From assembly GCA_026120185.1 (NCBI GenBank), contig JANUWF010002120.1:310001-374000 (forward strand): 64,000 nt of DNA, written 5' to 3'. The DNA is from Voacanga thouarsii (lineage: Eukaryota; Streptophyta; Magnoliopsida; Gentianales; Apocynaceae). The position numbers and the translations under genes were made by a program. The notes under the pieces were generated by a model. It was not told the origin of the DNA. It ran no database searches and was given only the letters and a program-made list of their open reading frames with translations. The number at the start of each line of letters is the position of its first letter. Position 1 is the first letter of the stretch. Positions 1 to 12,369 of this stretch are shown one piece after another.

Positions 1-1736
1 TTTTCACATATTTTCATGTATAGTTATGGCAAAAAAGATGCAACTTAACTATACACGTATTCATCCATCTGTTGAAATAAAGAGGGATAAGATGTTCCAT
101 ACCAACAAACATATACAAACAGCTACATATATACATGTATCCAAGGAGACAGAATGCACAAGGAAAAAAAATGTTCAGCATGGTAAACAATGATATTACA
201 GCTCCAAAATAACAATAATAAAAAAGAGCAGATAACTTCGTATGCTAACTCATATTGTGCTAATAGAACAAAAAAATGATTCTGTGTATCAGTTTTTCTT
301 TCACAAAATTGAGTAACCACCCATTGACTACCTTCTTTTGGACAAATTTTTGCTTTTAAATCAAATGCATACAAAAAATGATTTCCTTTTCTTTTTCTTC
401 ACTTTCCTGCTAAACTTTCCTGTTATTCAAACAAGGACTGAATGGTCCAAATGATATTTCTCCTTTAATGCATCATATTTAGTTTGTGAATTGTACAACT
501 CCACTATATTGTATGCAATTTTCAAGAGAATAGAAGCAATGTTGAGACATTTCTGCCAATTGTAGTATTACAGCCTTGTTTTGTTTATAGTGAAGTAGGG
601 GTTTTTAAGATGACGCGGGAGAAGAAAAAATCATCACAATTCAAATTAAGATGACAAACGGAGGTAAGAAATCCTGGATATGAGGTTAAATGTGAGGAAG
701 TGAATTCTTAGCAAATTATAACTGTGACAATAACTAACTATTTTTGTAAAAAAAAAAAAAAAAAGATTTTGACACATTCATTACATCTTGTCAACGGAAT
801 CTATAGACAATTCTTTTCTAAAATGCAAAATGCAACTAGAAGTTATTAATATCAGTACAAGTACATTAAAAAACTTGTTAATTTCTTATACATCTGTTAT
901 GCATATCTTAATTACAGCTCAAAATGATGTAGAATTTCATGCGTGATAGTGAAAGTTCAACCTGGCGGAAACTAGATGCTACCAAAACAATGAATACTAA
1001 ATGAACCGATCGATGAAAACAAATCACTGTCAGAATTTTCTTATGAAAGCCAATGTCACCTGGCCAACTATTTGGCAATTCAGACACAAAGGGATCATTA
1101 CAAATCAGTCAAATAATGTTTCATAAGCATGCTGGGAATAACATATTTTTGTAGGTAGAATAAACATTTCCTTTGACAAACAAAGAAAACCCTTTTCAAA
1201 ACATGAATGGAAATGAAACAAAACACATGTATTAGGTCATAATATTCCTAATCTAAGATTAATCAGCCGCTGCTTTTCTATTTTTTGGATACAACAAACG
1301 AAAAAGAAGACAATTTAAACCAAAAGAAAAAAGAAGAAGAAGGATGAAGGTAATACAATATTTCCTAATTAGAAGCTGTACTTTAAGTCAACTACTAAAT
1401 GCAAACCAAGAGATGATTCTTGTTTTATTCCAGAAACTATTCAAAGCTTTGATTAATTTTCTAATAGTAAATATAGGGAATACATAGTGCAAGTAAATGA
1501 CAACTTCAGTCTGTAAATAGTGATACTTTTGACCGAAGTACTTATAAAGAATCATATAGCTCATATAAGATATAATAGGATATACTATCATGGGTAATAA
1601 ATGACTTTTGCTTGCATTAAACTTTGCATTGGGCACTTCTTTTCAACAGCAGCTAGGCTGTATCAAATGTGCATCTTAAATTGATTGTTTCACTTGAAAA
1701 GATTAATATTGCTGGAACTTGTTTTGTTTCTTTTAG

Positions 1737-1949
<213 letters not shown>

Positions 1950-2092
1950 TGAACTACAATAACGGAAAAACTTCAAGATATTTAGAACTTTTGTGAAGAA
2001 AATGTATGCTGATAAGGTTATATGATCTCTACCTGAGCTTAGAGGAGAAACTGACATATAACTAAAGGAAAACTAAGCTTAAATAGTGAATA

Positions 2093-2121
2093 GGAGGGGA
2101 AGGGGGGGAGGGGGGGGGGGG
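2093..2121 (+). repeat. G-rich tract (potential G-quadruplex)
   Basis: Nearly pure guanine with single A interruptions, including a run of 12 or more G. It lies about 140 bp left of the truncated Sirevirus LTR. A similar G-rich tract lies about 27 bp right of the 3' LTR at 18358-18388. Confidence 0.8.
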
Positions 2122-2168
2122 AATCCTGCCATTGCTTTTCCTGATAATATATAAAATCCTTTTCCCAG

Positions 2169-2261
2169 GATTTTGTACCAGACTACATCAATTTAGCACC
2201 GTTGGAGCAATTAAGACCCAAGATTCCAATCCAAGAACTTCTAGAAGCAACTATGCATAAT
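2169..2261 (+). other. Possible host exon relic cut by the Sirevirus LTR
   Basis: The sequence TTTTCCCAG forms a good splice-acceptor match, followed by an open frame reading DFVPDYINLAPLEQLRPKIP and then IQELLEATMHNF, where similarity to the Sirevirus LTR begins. The residues look like ordinary globular protein. After the junction the frame runs into LTR sequence and stops about 35 codons later. The product is not recognised. A disrupted host exon is the inference; an accidental ORF cannot be excluded. Confidence 0.25.
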
Positions 2262-3125
2262 TTTCTATCTTGTGAATCCAAAATTCTGCAAAACTTGACA
2301 GCAACATACTACCCGTTACTAGTCGTTGCAGTCTTACTTTTTGCCCCTATAAAAGCTCTTTAAACACGATTTTCAGTAAGGAATTTGTCCTAAAACTTTC
2401 AGAAACACTCTAAGACTTTCGAAAAACAAGAATCCCTTATGTACATTGTGCTTTAAAATGAGATTTATTATTCTAACGATGAAAAGGTACAGGTACTGAG
2501 ATAGTTTAAAACATGCTCAATCTGTGACCTATTTATGTCCTTCTCTTAAATTTGATCTGTATCAAGGTTTGGGAAGTAAAACCTAGTTGGGATGAGCCTT
2601 AATTATTTAAGTTTAAAGAGGTTGAGTGTAAAACCAAGTATGAAGATCTTCTTGTGTAAGATTGGTGTTGCCTATTACTATTGATTTGGGAAAAAAGTTT
2701 TAGTGGTTGTGTTGAAATCCTTAAGTGTGTGCTTAAGGTAGTGGATTTAGATCATTTGAGGACCAAACCACTATAAATCATTAAGTCTATTCTTTTGCAT
2801 TTACTCTGAAATTTATGCCTGCTTTTTTACTGTTTGTCTGATTTGAAAGCATTACAATCCTCCTTGCATTCATTAATTTGATCAAAGACTTTTATGTAGT
2901 TGAGTGAAACTGTTATTGTTACTTTATCTACTTATCTTAAATACATATCTTCTTTCCATTATTTAGTGGAGTTTTGAAGGTTCTTTAGCAGCACATTCAA
3001 AGCTGCACGAACAATATATTTTTGGCATACTCACTTTGTTGGTTCTCGTTTTAATATTTTCAAAAGATCTTTAAAATTTTCATTTGTTTGCCATAAATCT
3101 TATTCACCCCCTTTAAGGTTTATCA
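2259..3125 (+). repeat. 5' LTR of the Sirevirus, left end truncated
   Basis: This matches the right two thirds of the LTR at 16984-18331. Shared blocks include TATCTTGTGAATCC, CCCCTATAAAAGC (a TATA-box-like element at about 2345-2357) and the terminal GGTTTATCA. Similarity starts at about 2259, corresponding to about 17471 in the 3' LTR, so roughly 490 bp is missing. It ends in CA immediately before the PBS. Confidence 0.85.
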
Positions 3126-3127
3126 AT

Positions 3128-3138
3128 TGGTATCCGAG
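3128..3138 (+). promoter_or_regulatory. Primer-binding site (initiator Met tRNA type)
   Basis: TGGTATCCGAG lies two bases after the LTR terminus. It differs slightly from TGGTATCAGAGC, the complement of the initiator methionine tRNA 3' end used by most plant copia elements. Confidence 0.75.
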
Positions 3139-3188
3139 TTTTGGTCTACATTATTATCGGTTTAGTATCCTTGTAGGAAAAGTTCCTA

Positions 3189-4867
3189 ATGGCAAACACT
3201 TCATCATTACCTTATATTGAATGATCCTTAACAAACAGACCACCATCGGTCACTAGAAGCAACTATACCTTTTGAAAAAATCGAATGAAGATCTAAGTAT
3301 ACTCAATCAATTTTAAGCTATGGAATTTGATCGAAAAAGGACCATATGTCCCATCTAAAATTGTTGAAGGTAGAACAATGCCTAAACAGAGTGATGAGTA
3401 TGATGGTGAAGATAATGCCAAAATGACATTGAATTTTCAAGCAATGAATATACTATGTTATGCTCTTGATGAAAATAAATACAACTGAGTTAGTGATTGT
3501 GATTTAGCCCATGATATGTAGAAATTACTTGAAGTCACCCATGAGGGAACAAATCAAGTAAAGGAATCAAAATTGGGACTTTTAGTCCATGACTATGCGC
3601 TATTCATCATGAAACCGATTGAGAACATTACTGACATATTCACCAAATTCACGAATATAGTGAATGGATTAAAGGCTTATGGGAAAATCTACTTCCTTAA
3701 AGACCAAAACAAAAAAAATACTTGATTCTTTGCCTAAAAGCTGGCGGCCCAAAATCTTAGCTATTGAAGAATCGAAAGATTTGAAAAGCTTACCAACCGA
3801 AGAATTGATTGGATCTCTTCTACCTTATGAAATGAAACTTAAAAGGTTTCAAGAACATGATGATGGTGATAAAGGCAAAAGAGGAACAACCTTAAAAGAT
3901 GTTAATGATAATGCAAATAATGAATAGACTGAAAGTAACTATGGGATTGATTTAGACACTGATGAATTGGCCATGGTGGCTAGAAAATTCAGAAAAATGT
4001 TCAGAAAAAGCAGCTTAAAAAGGGCAAGAAATTTTTCAAAAAAATGGATAATCTTCATCCTTCAAACCTCAATGCTATGAGTGTAAAATATAGAACACCT
4101 TGTGGATGACTATCCTATAGCCAAAGAGAAAGAAGCCAAGCAGTACAAAAATAAAAAAAAAAGACACGAAGACAAAGAAGGGAAAAGGACTAATTGGGAT
4201 TTGGGATCAAAATAGTTCCAAATTTGAAGGAAATGGAGAATCTAAAACTGAGATAACTAATATATGCTTTATGGCAATCGAAGATAAGATAAATCCTACC
4301 CCATCTAACTCTGTGTCTAAATTGCACAATTCTGGTTGCGATAATTGTGATGATCCAAATGAGCTTTTCATTAATATATTCCATGAACTCAAAAAAGCTG
4401 TCCAAAAGAAATAAGGAAATGAAAATGAAGATTGATTCTTTGTTAGATGAAAATGACAAGCTAATGAGTGAGAACAAAACTTTACTTGATTCCATTTGTT
4501 GTCTAAATGTTGAAAAAGAAGTTATCTCTACTTCTTTGGACTATTTAATACTTGAAACAAATTCTTATGTGATAGAGTCTTTTCTCTTGAAATTATGCTC
4601 AGTGATTTTGATGACATAAAAAAGAGAGTTGATGATCTTACCATATGTATTGAAAAGTTTACAAATGACCAAGATAATCTAAATAGACTGCTTAGAATGC
4701 AGCGTGTGGCTGGAAATAAAAATGGTCTCGGTTATGGGCATGTGAACAAAGCTGGAAATCACAAATTTCATTTTGTGAACGCTAGCCACTCAAATGTAAA
4801 TCATATATGTTGTACTTATTGTGGCAAATATGGACACAATGCATCTAGGTGTTATGTTAGGAAATGA
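3189..4867 (+). pseudogene. gag: Sirevirus gag, degenerate
   Basis: The region starts at ATGGCAAACACTTC, 60 bp after the PBS. Several broken frames follow; the longest pieces are 3679-3927, 4347-4619 and 4595-4867. The last encodes a CCHC zinc knuckle, CTYCGKYGHNASRC, at about 4811-4852 (C-x2-C-x4-H-x4-C), the nucleocapsid motif that binds element RNA. The 4347-4560 piece is rich in Lys, Glu and Leu, coiled-coil-like, as in Sirevirus gag. Stops at about 3231, 3485 and 3925 and frame changes show it is dead. Confidence 0.75.
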
Positions 4868-4980
4868 GTCGAATCGGGTATGAAAATAGTTTGGAGAGTT
4901 ATAAGAACCATCACTAACCCCTATGGACCCAAGAAAATATGGGTATCAAAAGTCAATCTTCCTTCCTATGTATAGGTACA

Positions 4981-6785
4981 TTTGTCACAAAAGATGAGCT
5001 GCACAAAATAGTTATTAGATAGCGGATGCTCTAGACATATGACAGGTAATGCAGTACTTTTGAAAAATATTCAAGCCACAAATAATGGATTTGTCATATT
5101 TGGAGATAAGAAGAAGGGAAAGATACTACGTATAGGTAATATTGGTAAGGGACCCTCTACTATTATTAAGTATTGTTGATTGAATGATTGAAATACAACT
5201 TGCTTAGCACTATCCAATTGTGTGACAATGGTTGTAAGGTTGAATTTAAGAAAGATTCTTGCACTATTATTGATAATCCTAGCAATAAAATCATTCTTGC
5301 TGCTAATTGTGTTGATAATGTCTATGTATTATAGCTTGATGATCTTATTGCTCATGATATAAAATGTCTATCCATAAATGATGATGATGGCTACCTTTGG
5401 CATAGAAGGCTAGGCTATGTGTCTATTGACTTGCTAAATAGATTGTCTTGAAAAGAGCTTGTTAGAGGATTGCCCAAAATGAAATTTGACAAAAATTGAT
5501 TGTGTGATGCTTGTCAATTTGGAAAACAAACAAAGACATCTTTCAAACCCAAGAAAATAATTTCAACCTCAAAACCTTTAGAGCTAATACATATGGATTT
5601 GTTTAGACCAATGAGGACCACTAGCCTAGGTGGTAAGAGGTATGCTTATGTATTAGTAGAAGATTTTTTGAGATTTACTTGGACTTTATTTCTTACACAA
5701 AAAGATGAAACATTTTCAAAGTTACTCAAGCATGTTCAAAATTCCCTTAGATGCAAATTAATTTCAATAAGAAGTGACAATGGTAGAGAATTTTGCAATT
5801 ATGAGTTTACAAAATTCTGTGATGAGAATGGCATCTCCCATAATTTTTTAGTGGCAAAAACCCCTCAACAAAATGGTGTAGTTGAGAGGAAAAATAGGAC
5901 CTTGCAAGAAATAGCAAGATCAATACTTTGTAAAAATACTCTTCCAAAATATTTTTGGGCTAAAGCTGTGAATAGAGCTTGCTACATTATTAACCGTATT
6001 ATGTTGAGGCACTTTCTAAGAAAACCACCTTTAAACTTATATTTGACAAAATTCCATCCATTTCTTATTTCAAATTTTTTGGCTGCAAATGTTTTATTCT
6101 CAACATTCGAGATAATCTTGGAAAATTCGATAGCAAATTGGATGAGGCTATATTTCTTGAAGACTCCTCCAATAAAAAGGCATATAGAGTGCACAATAAA
6201 AGAACTCTATATGTAAAAGAATCCATACTTATTGTATTTGATGAATCTAACATATATGTCTCTAGAAAAGACGATGTCAATGTAGGAATTGCAAAGGAAA
6301 AAGGCAGTGAACAACATAAAGCTCTATTACTTGACATCTATACCAAAGAAGAGGAATTGGAATAATAGCAAGCTGAAGAAAGTAAGCAAAGAACTGAAGA
6401 GCACATTGATCAAAGCCTACCAAAAGATTGGAAATACAAAACTGGATATCCAAAAGAGCAGATTATTGGTGATCCCAGCTGTGGTGTCAAAAAAAGATGG
6501 TACTTCATTGATAATTTTGCCTCACTTTCAAGTATTGAACTTGATTGTATTGATATGGCTTTGCGTGATGATTTTTAGATTTTGGCCATGAAAGAAGAAT
6601 TGAATCAATTCGAAAGAAGGAAAGTTTGGAAACTTGTACTTAGACCATTTGATCATCCTATAATTGGAACCAAGTGAGTTTTCAGAAACAAACTTGATGA
6701 GCATAGTGTGGTTATTAGAAACAAAGCTAGACTTGTTGCCTAATGGTTCAATTAACAAGAGGGCATTGATTATGATGAGACTTTT
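4981..6785 (+). pseudogene. pol: Sirevirus pol, part 1: protease, integrase, start of RT
   Basis: The aspartic protease motif LLDSGCSRHMTG lies at about 5012-5047. The GAG-pre-integrase motif LWHRRLGY is at about 5397-5420. The integrase core is in the open frame 5500-6216, with catalytic residues Asp33 (HMDLF), Asp93 (RSDNG) and Glu129 (GVVERKN), a D-x59-D-x35-E spacing. A frameshift near 6010-6030 moves the integrase C-terminus into another frame (KAYRVHNKRTLYVKES at about 6170-6220). The N-terminal RT reads KARLVA and GIDYDETF up to about 6785, where a nested LTR interrupts it. RT resumes at 11036. Stops at several sites make it a pseudogene. Confidence 0.85.
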
Positions 6786-7030
6786 TGTGAAACCCCAACT
6801 AAAACCAACCTTAGAGTAAGGGGTCGGGATGTATATCATATTTTCTTGCATGCATAAATATATTTTTGTATGATTTTATGTGCTTTGGATATGTGATTTG
6901 TAGTTTAGATGGCTTAATTGAGCTTAGTGAGTAAGAAGGGCAAAATGGTAATTTTGCTTGAGGTGGTAATAGGGAGATAGCTTGAGGGTTAAATAGGAAA
7001 AATATTTGGGAGGGAAAATAAGAATAAGAG

Positions 7031-7094
7031 TTGTTGTGGTTTAGTGGTTAGAGCTTTGGAATAAATCCTTGAGGTCTTGAGTTCAAATTCCATC
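7031..7094 (+). other. tRNA-like sequence inside the solo LTR
   Basis: TTTAGTGGTTAGAGC resembles the pol III A box and D-arm of a tRNA. GAGTTCAAATTCC, 26 bp further on, resembles the B box and T-arm. Spacing matches a short tRNA. The homologous LTR at 43238-43306 has the same block with a better B box. The arms are degenerate, so this is a tRNA-derived fossil rather than a functional gene. Confidence 0.55.
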
Positions 7095-8678
7095 ATTTGA
7101 GTTTTAGTATGATTAAATTTATTTTTGGTTAGGTAGGCTATATTTCGGCCTTTGCATGCCTTGGGGAAGAGTAGGAGAGTTGTCCTAGGGAGAGACATGA
7201 AAGGAATGTCCTAATTTCACTCTTGTGCCCTACATAAATTTCTAAAGGATTCATACCCTTCTTGATCTCTAGCTTTCCCTACTTCTTAATCAATTAGGTT
7301 GTTCAATTCATCTAAGCCAATTTTATTTCTAGAAAGATCCAGCAAAGTTCTGTGATATTGAAGTTTCGAAAATGTCTATGTGAGGTATCTTGTTGGCCGA
7401 AAATGGGGAGGAGTTATGAAAGGTTTCCAAGAGAATTAATCTCCATGGTTAAACCTTCAAACTCTAACCTCTGTGTGTTCATCTTCTTCATGTAGTAATC
7501 TGGAAATTTTTCTAGCTTCTTGATCAATCCAATTGTAAAAAATTTTAGCCATCATTCCCTCCCAAATACTACCAGAAAAATTACCAATTCACTCAGCTTG
7601 AAGACTGAAAATTCCAGCCAAAACCGAGCTGCATAAAAGCTGTGCAAACCAAGAAAATTCCTGGACAGTTTTCGCAGCATGGTGAGCCAAAAAACCAAGT
7701 TGTTTCTTTCAGCTTTCCAACCAGCAATTTAACCTTGTTCTTCCTCCATAAAGAAGGTTGGAAACCAGCCTTAAAGGATTCCCCAAAACCCCTTCAAAGC
7801 TTCTACAAGTTGGTTGAAGCATGGCAGAAAAATCTGCCTAGAAATTTCAGCAAGCCTTGCGAAAGGTTAATCAGAATTTCCAGCTTTGTTCCTCCTTTAC
7901 CCTTGTCCAAAACTCATCCCATTTTTTTGTAAAACCCACCTTGAACAGCCATGAACTGAACTTCATCATCCCCACCAGTGTTCTGCACGAAAGGAGCTCC
8001 ATGGCTGCTCTTAAAATCTCTCCATCAATCACTCCAATCAAGCCATCAATTGGAGTCCAAAATTTCAGCAAAATATTCTAGTAAACTTCCATAGATTAAC
8101 CCTCAACTAACTAGAAAATTCCTTCACCATTGTACACCATATTTCGGCCACCTTAAGCTCATTCGAACATCATTCATCTCAACAGAAATTCCAGCAATTC
8201 AGTCGGCCATTGAAGCTTCCAAAAGACCTCCAACAACAAAGATCTTCTTACCATATTTGCTACCACAAAATATTTCCTAAATTCTTCTTTTTGAATTTCA
8301 AACAACTAGCTTTTCTTTTTTCTCCCAAATCTGAAAATCCAATTACCAAAAATCTCCAAACCAGTCGGCCACTCTTTCCCAACAGAATTTCGGCTAGCTT
8401 CATCCATTCTCTCCATTCTCTCCAAACCACCAAGAACACGAAGAACACGTACTACTATTCTCACGCCTAAGGCCACTCAAAACCATTTCAATCTTCTCCA
8501 AAAACTCCAGATTATACCTACTCATTCTCGTGAATCCATTCGTATAATTTTTAACATCAAACACTGAAATCAAAGTCTCACTTTTGGATAAAAATCCAGA
8601 ATTTTCTTGAATGCTCAAGAACACCTTTAAGGTAAGCATGAACGATCATCTCCATCTTCGTTCATCTTCAACTCTTAA

Positions 8679-8681
<3 letters not shown>

Positions 8682-8717
<36 letters not shown>

Positions 8718-8762
8718 TAATAGACTTTCTCTTTCTCTTTCTCTCTCTCTCTCTCTCTCTCG
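8682..8762. repeat. (TA)n followed by (TC)n microsatellites
   Basis: An uninterrupted TA run at 8682-8716 is followed within 6 bp by a CTTT/CT-rich run to about 8762. Both lie inside the nested solo LTR. The open frame at 8611-8844 is produced by these repeats and is not a gene. Confidence 0.95.
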
Positions 8763-11035
8763 GCCGAATGGTTACTCCCACTATGGCCATTTTTCTTCTT
8801 CTCCTTGGACGGATCAAGCCTTCCTAGCAAGAGGGTTCTCTTGAAACGTCCTCAAGGTAGTCATCACTCGAGTAAGCTTCTTCAAACTCCTCTTTAAATT
8901 ATAGATTCATGTCTCTTGGATGTAGTTGGATGAGGATAGAATATATTTGGAGATTGATTATGTGTTTTGTGATGGAGTTGGGATTGAAGCATGAGAATGA
9001 ATGTGTTTGTATGATGGAGATGGGGTTGATGCATGAGATGATTTATCTTGGTTGAATGTATGGCATTTTTAGGGTTTGTTGCATGCCTTCATGTCGTGAG
9101 TAGTATGAATGATCAAGCATGTTAGAGATTATGTCACCTTTGGTGAATATGGTTTATGTTCATGTATTCTTGTTAAGGCCATGAATATGATTATGTTAGT
9201 GGAGTTTGGATCATGTGTTGGTAGATTTGGATCTATGTTTTTATTCATGATTTGGATGTTTTGTTGATTCGTGTAGAGTGTATGCTCGTGATTATGGTTA
9301 GTAACAGGAATTATGATCATGACCTTGTTGTCCCTAAGCTAATTGAGTTAGCAAATTTTATTTCATCAATAAAATGATTAATACTATTATTTCTTCTAGT
9401 GATTTTGAAAACCCTAGGAAAATGTAGATTTGGACTATTATATAAAATAATGATATTTTAGTCAAATAAATGATAACCTTTATTAAAGAAATAAAATATA
9501 AAGATATTATATAAAATAATAATATCAAATAAAGCCTTTTATATAAATAATCATAATAGGTAAAATATTAATTTTGTAAGTCTTATATTCATAAATACTA
9601 TTAAAATTTATTTATTATTTTTTAGTCAAGGCATATTAAAATTTAATTATTATTAATTTTATTTACCAATTATTTTCTAACAATTAGTTATTATAAATCA
9701 TTATTTTAAATAATATCATTTAGGGCCTAGGACCCTTCATCAAATAAACCCTAATTTATTTATAGCAAGATTTAAACCTACAACTTATTAGTAACTATTT
9801 CACAAACCCTAGTTATTTTAATATCAAGCTAGATTTATTTTATAAACCCTTTAATTATTATCTAGCCTTAAAGCTTGGGACACAAAGGTCATGATTGTGG
9901 TAAGTTGAACTAGGATTATTTGTGAAAGCAAATTTTGACTTGAGTTTAATTATGGCTTATGTTTACCCCAGGTGGGGTTAGGTCAGCTTTTGGAGATCTT
10001 TATACTATCTCGAGCAAAGGATCAGGTAAGCTCCTGCATAAAACTTGTTTGTTGCAAAAGTTGTTATAGCAAGCTAAACACGAAGTTTGTGAACACTGAT
10101 TTGGTAAAGGCAATTAGGGACTGTTTCCTTTCTTGTTTCAGTCAAACCAATTACTTGAAAAATAACAAGTAATTTTATTCAAACACTAAACTGTTTCTAA
10201 AACTAATTTTTACAAAGACTTTGGAAACCCTTGATTGCCATTTTCAAGTAAAGCTATGTTTTTTCAGTTTTCTCCTAAGTGGGATGAATTGCGTTGAGTA
10301 CTCAATAAGGGTAGACTAGTAGTACTAGTTTTGAAGAGTAAGAGTGAGCCTTCTACCAGGAGGCCACCTCTAGAAGATGAACTCAACTTAGTCATATGTT
10401 AGTACTACTTAGTCATGCTGGTTCGAGTTAGCAGGTTTTAGTCATGTGGGCTGTGTGTTGTCGGAGTGGACAACTGGTTTTGTTTGGGTGTAGAGAAAGA
10501 GGAGTATCTTACCCGGTAGGCCGATCACCTACTTTTTGTCAGTTTGCACAAAGTGTGGCATTCTGACCGTTGTATGGTTATGGGGCCCAACGTGTGGTAA
10601 CCCATGACCACCCCTTTGAGTGGTTGATTTTATTTCAAACGTTGTTTATTGCTTGCCAGTATTTTTCTTATGAAGTTCTTACACTTTGCATTTACGAACT
10701 ACTTTCACTGAACACTCAAAGCACACACGGACTTATTGAGATTTTTATCTCATCACCCTTCTTACCATAATTTCAAGTTGATCTTGCTGTGGGGATGAGT
10801 AGCTAGTTGTTGCCTGCTTGGAAGATATTCTGTTATCTATTTTATGTAATGCTTTGGGAGTTGAGAGTGAACAATTTTTATTTTGGATTTGTCTAGAATT
10901 CTTGGATTGTAATAAGTTTAAATTTTAAAGTATTTTTTTATTTTTTTGTTTGTGTGACCTAGTTATAAAGACTCCTTGTCCTTTGGACAGGGCGACATCC
11001 CCGGCCTTGTTGGGCCTAGGTAGTAGGGTGTTACA

Positions 11036-12330
11036 CTTTTGCTTCCCTTGCTCGATTAGAGTCCATTAGAATGCTGCTTGCTTTTACATCCTTCAAAGGT
11101 TTCATGCTCTATCAAATGGATAGTAAAAGTGTCATTTTAAATGGTTTTATTGAAGATGAAGTGTATATGGAGCAACCCCCTAGTTTTATTTATGAACATG
11201 TTCCAAATTATGTCTTTAAACTTTTCAAAGCTCTTTTTGGTTTAAAACAAGTTCCACGTGCATGGTATGGAAGGCTTAGTGGCTTTCTTCTTTCAAAATG
11301 TTTTTAAGAGGTATGGTTGACACTACATTGTTCATTAAATCTGAAAATTCTGATGACCTCTTAATTGTTTAAATATATATTGATGGCATTATCTTTGGAG
11401 CTACTAATGATTCTTTGTGTAAGAAATTTGCAAAGACTATACAACAATAATTTGAGATGAGTATGATAGGGGAACTCAACTTCTTCTTCGAGTTACAAAT
11501 CAAGCAAAGCAAGGATGGGATCATCCTAAATCAAGCTAAGTATGTTAAGAAATTGCTCAAAAGTTTTGAAATGAATGAAGCTAAAGAAATCAGTATACAT
11601 ATGAGCACATTATTAAAGCTTGACAGAGATGAAAAGGGTAAGAAAATGGATGAATAAAAGTATAGAGGTATGATTAGAAGTCTTCTATATTTCACTGCTA
11701 GTCGACCCGACATCATGTTCTTGGTTTGCCTTTGTGCAAGATTTCAATCATTTCCCAAAGAATCCCACTTATGTGTTGTAAAATGTATCCTTAGGTACTT
11801 GGTTAGAACATATGATTTTGGTCTATGGTATCCATGAACTAACTCTTTTGATCTTATAGGATACACGGATGTAGGTTATGTAGGCTATAAAGTAAAAAGA
11901 AAGAGTACCAGTGGATATTGTCAATTTCTCAGACATTTTCTAGTCTCTTGGTACAGCAACAAGCACGCTTGTGTTTCACTCTCAACAATTGAAGCAAAAT
12001 ACATAGCAACAGGAAGTTGTTATGCTCAAATTCTATGGATGAAACATACCTTACTTGATTTCGGTCTTAATTTTAAGTGTCTTCCTATTCTGTGTGACAA
12101 CACCAGTGCAATAAATTTAACTAAGAATCCTGTTTAACACTCTAGAACTAAGCATATTAAAATTAAACATCATTTTATTAGAGATCATGTGTTTAAGGAT
12201 GATGTTTATGTCGAATATATTTATACTATTGATCAATTTGCAGATATATTCAACAAACCACTAGCTAAAGAAAGGTTTAATTATTTGAGGAGAGGTTTAC
12301 CAGATTGTATAACTAACAATTCTGCCAGTG
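11036..12330 (+). pseudogene. pol: Sirevirus pol, part 2: RT and RNase H
   Basis: This continues the RT begun before 6785. Recognisable blocks are LYQMDSKSVILNGFIEDEVY (11109-11166), FGLKQVPRAWY (11238-11268), then the catalytic box reading YIDGIIFG near 11378-11400 instead of YVDDI, so one catalytic aspartate is replaced by glycine. Further on come GELNFFFELQIKQ, SRPDIMF, STSGYCQF, LSTIEAKYIA and the RNase H block CDNTSAINL near 12095-12120, ending ADIFNKPLAKERF near 12240-12275. Internal stops (for example near 11305, 11370, 11656) confirm inactivity. The solo LTR at 12370 follows about 50 bp after the RNase H end. Confidence 0.85.
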
Positions 12331-12369
12331 TTTGTTTGTTTATTCTTGCAGAATTCCTAAAGATTTTCT

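Larger units (their letters stand above)
6786..11035 (+). mobile_element. Nested solo LTR, Tekay/Del-like gypsy, 4250 bp
   Basis: It interrupts the Sirevirus RT codon-for-codon between the blocks DETF and FASLARLESIRM. It begins TGTGAAACCCC and ends GGTGTTACA, and is flanked by a perfect 5-bp target duplication CTTTT (6781-6785 and 11036-11040). No gag or pol lies inside, so it is read as a solo LTR left by LTR-LTR recombination. The same family occurs at 42988-46101. The long LTR length and the shared tail with the chromovirus LTR at 56928-60994 suggest the Tekay/Del group. A large non-coding LARD-type element is the alternative, but no internal pair of LTRs was seen. Confidence 0.8.

Noticed and set aside
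123..374. Minus-strand ORF of 83 codons
   Set aside because: Low-complexity, AT-driven, no recognisable domain, and no splice or start context.
7031..7094. Functional tRNA gene
   Set aside because: A- and B-box-like motifs are present, but the acceptor and anticodon stems do not pair convincingly, so only a tRNA-like call is supported.
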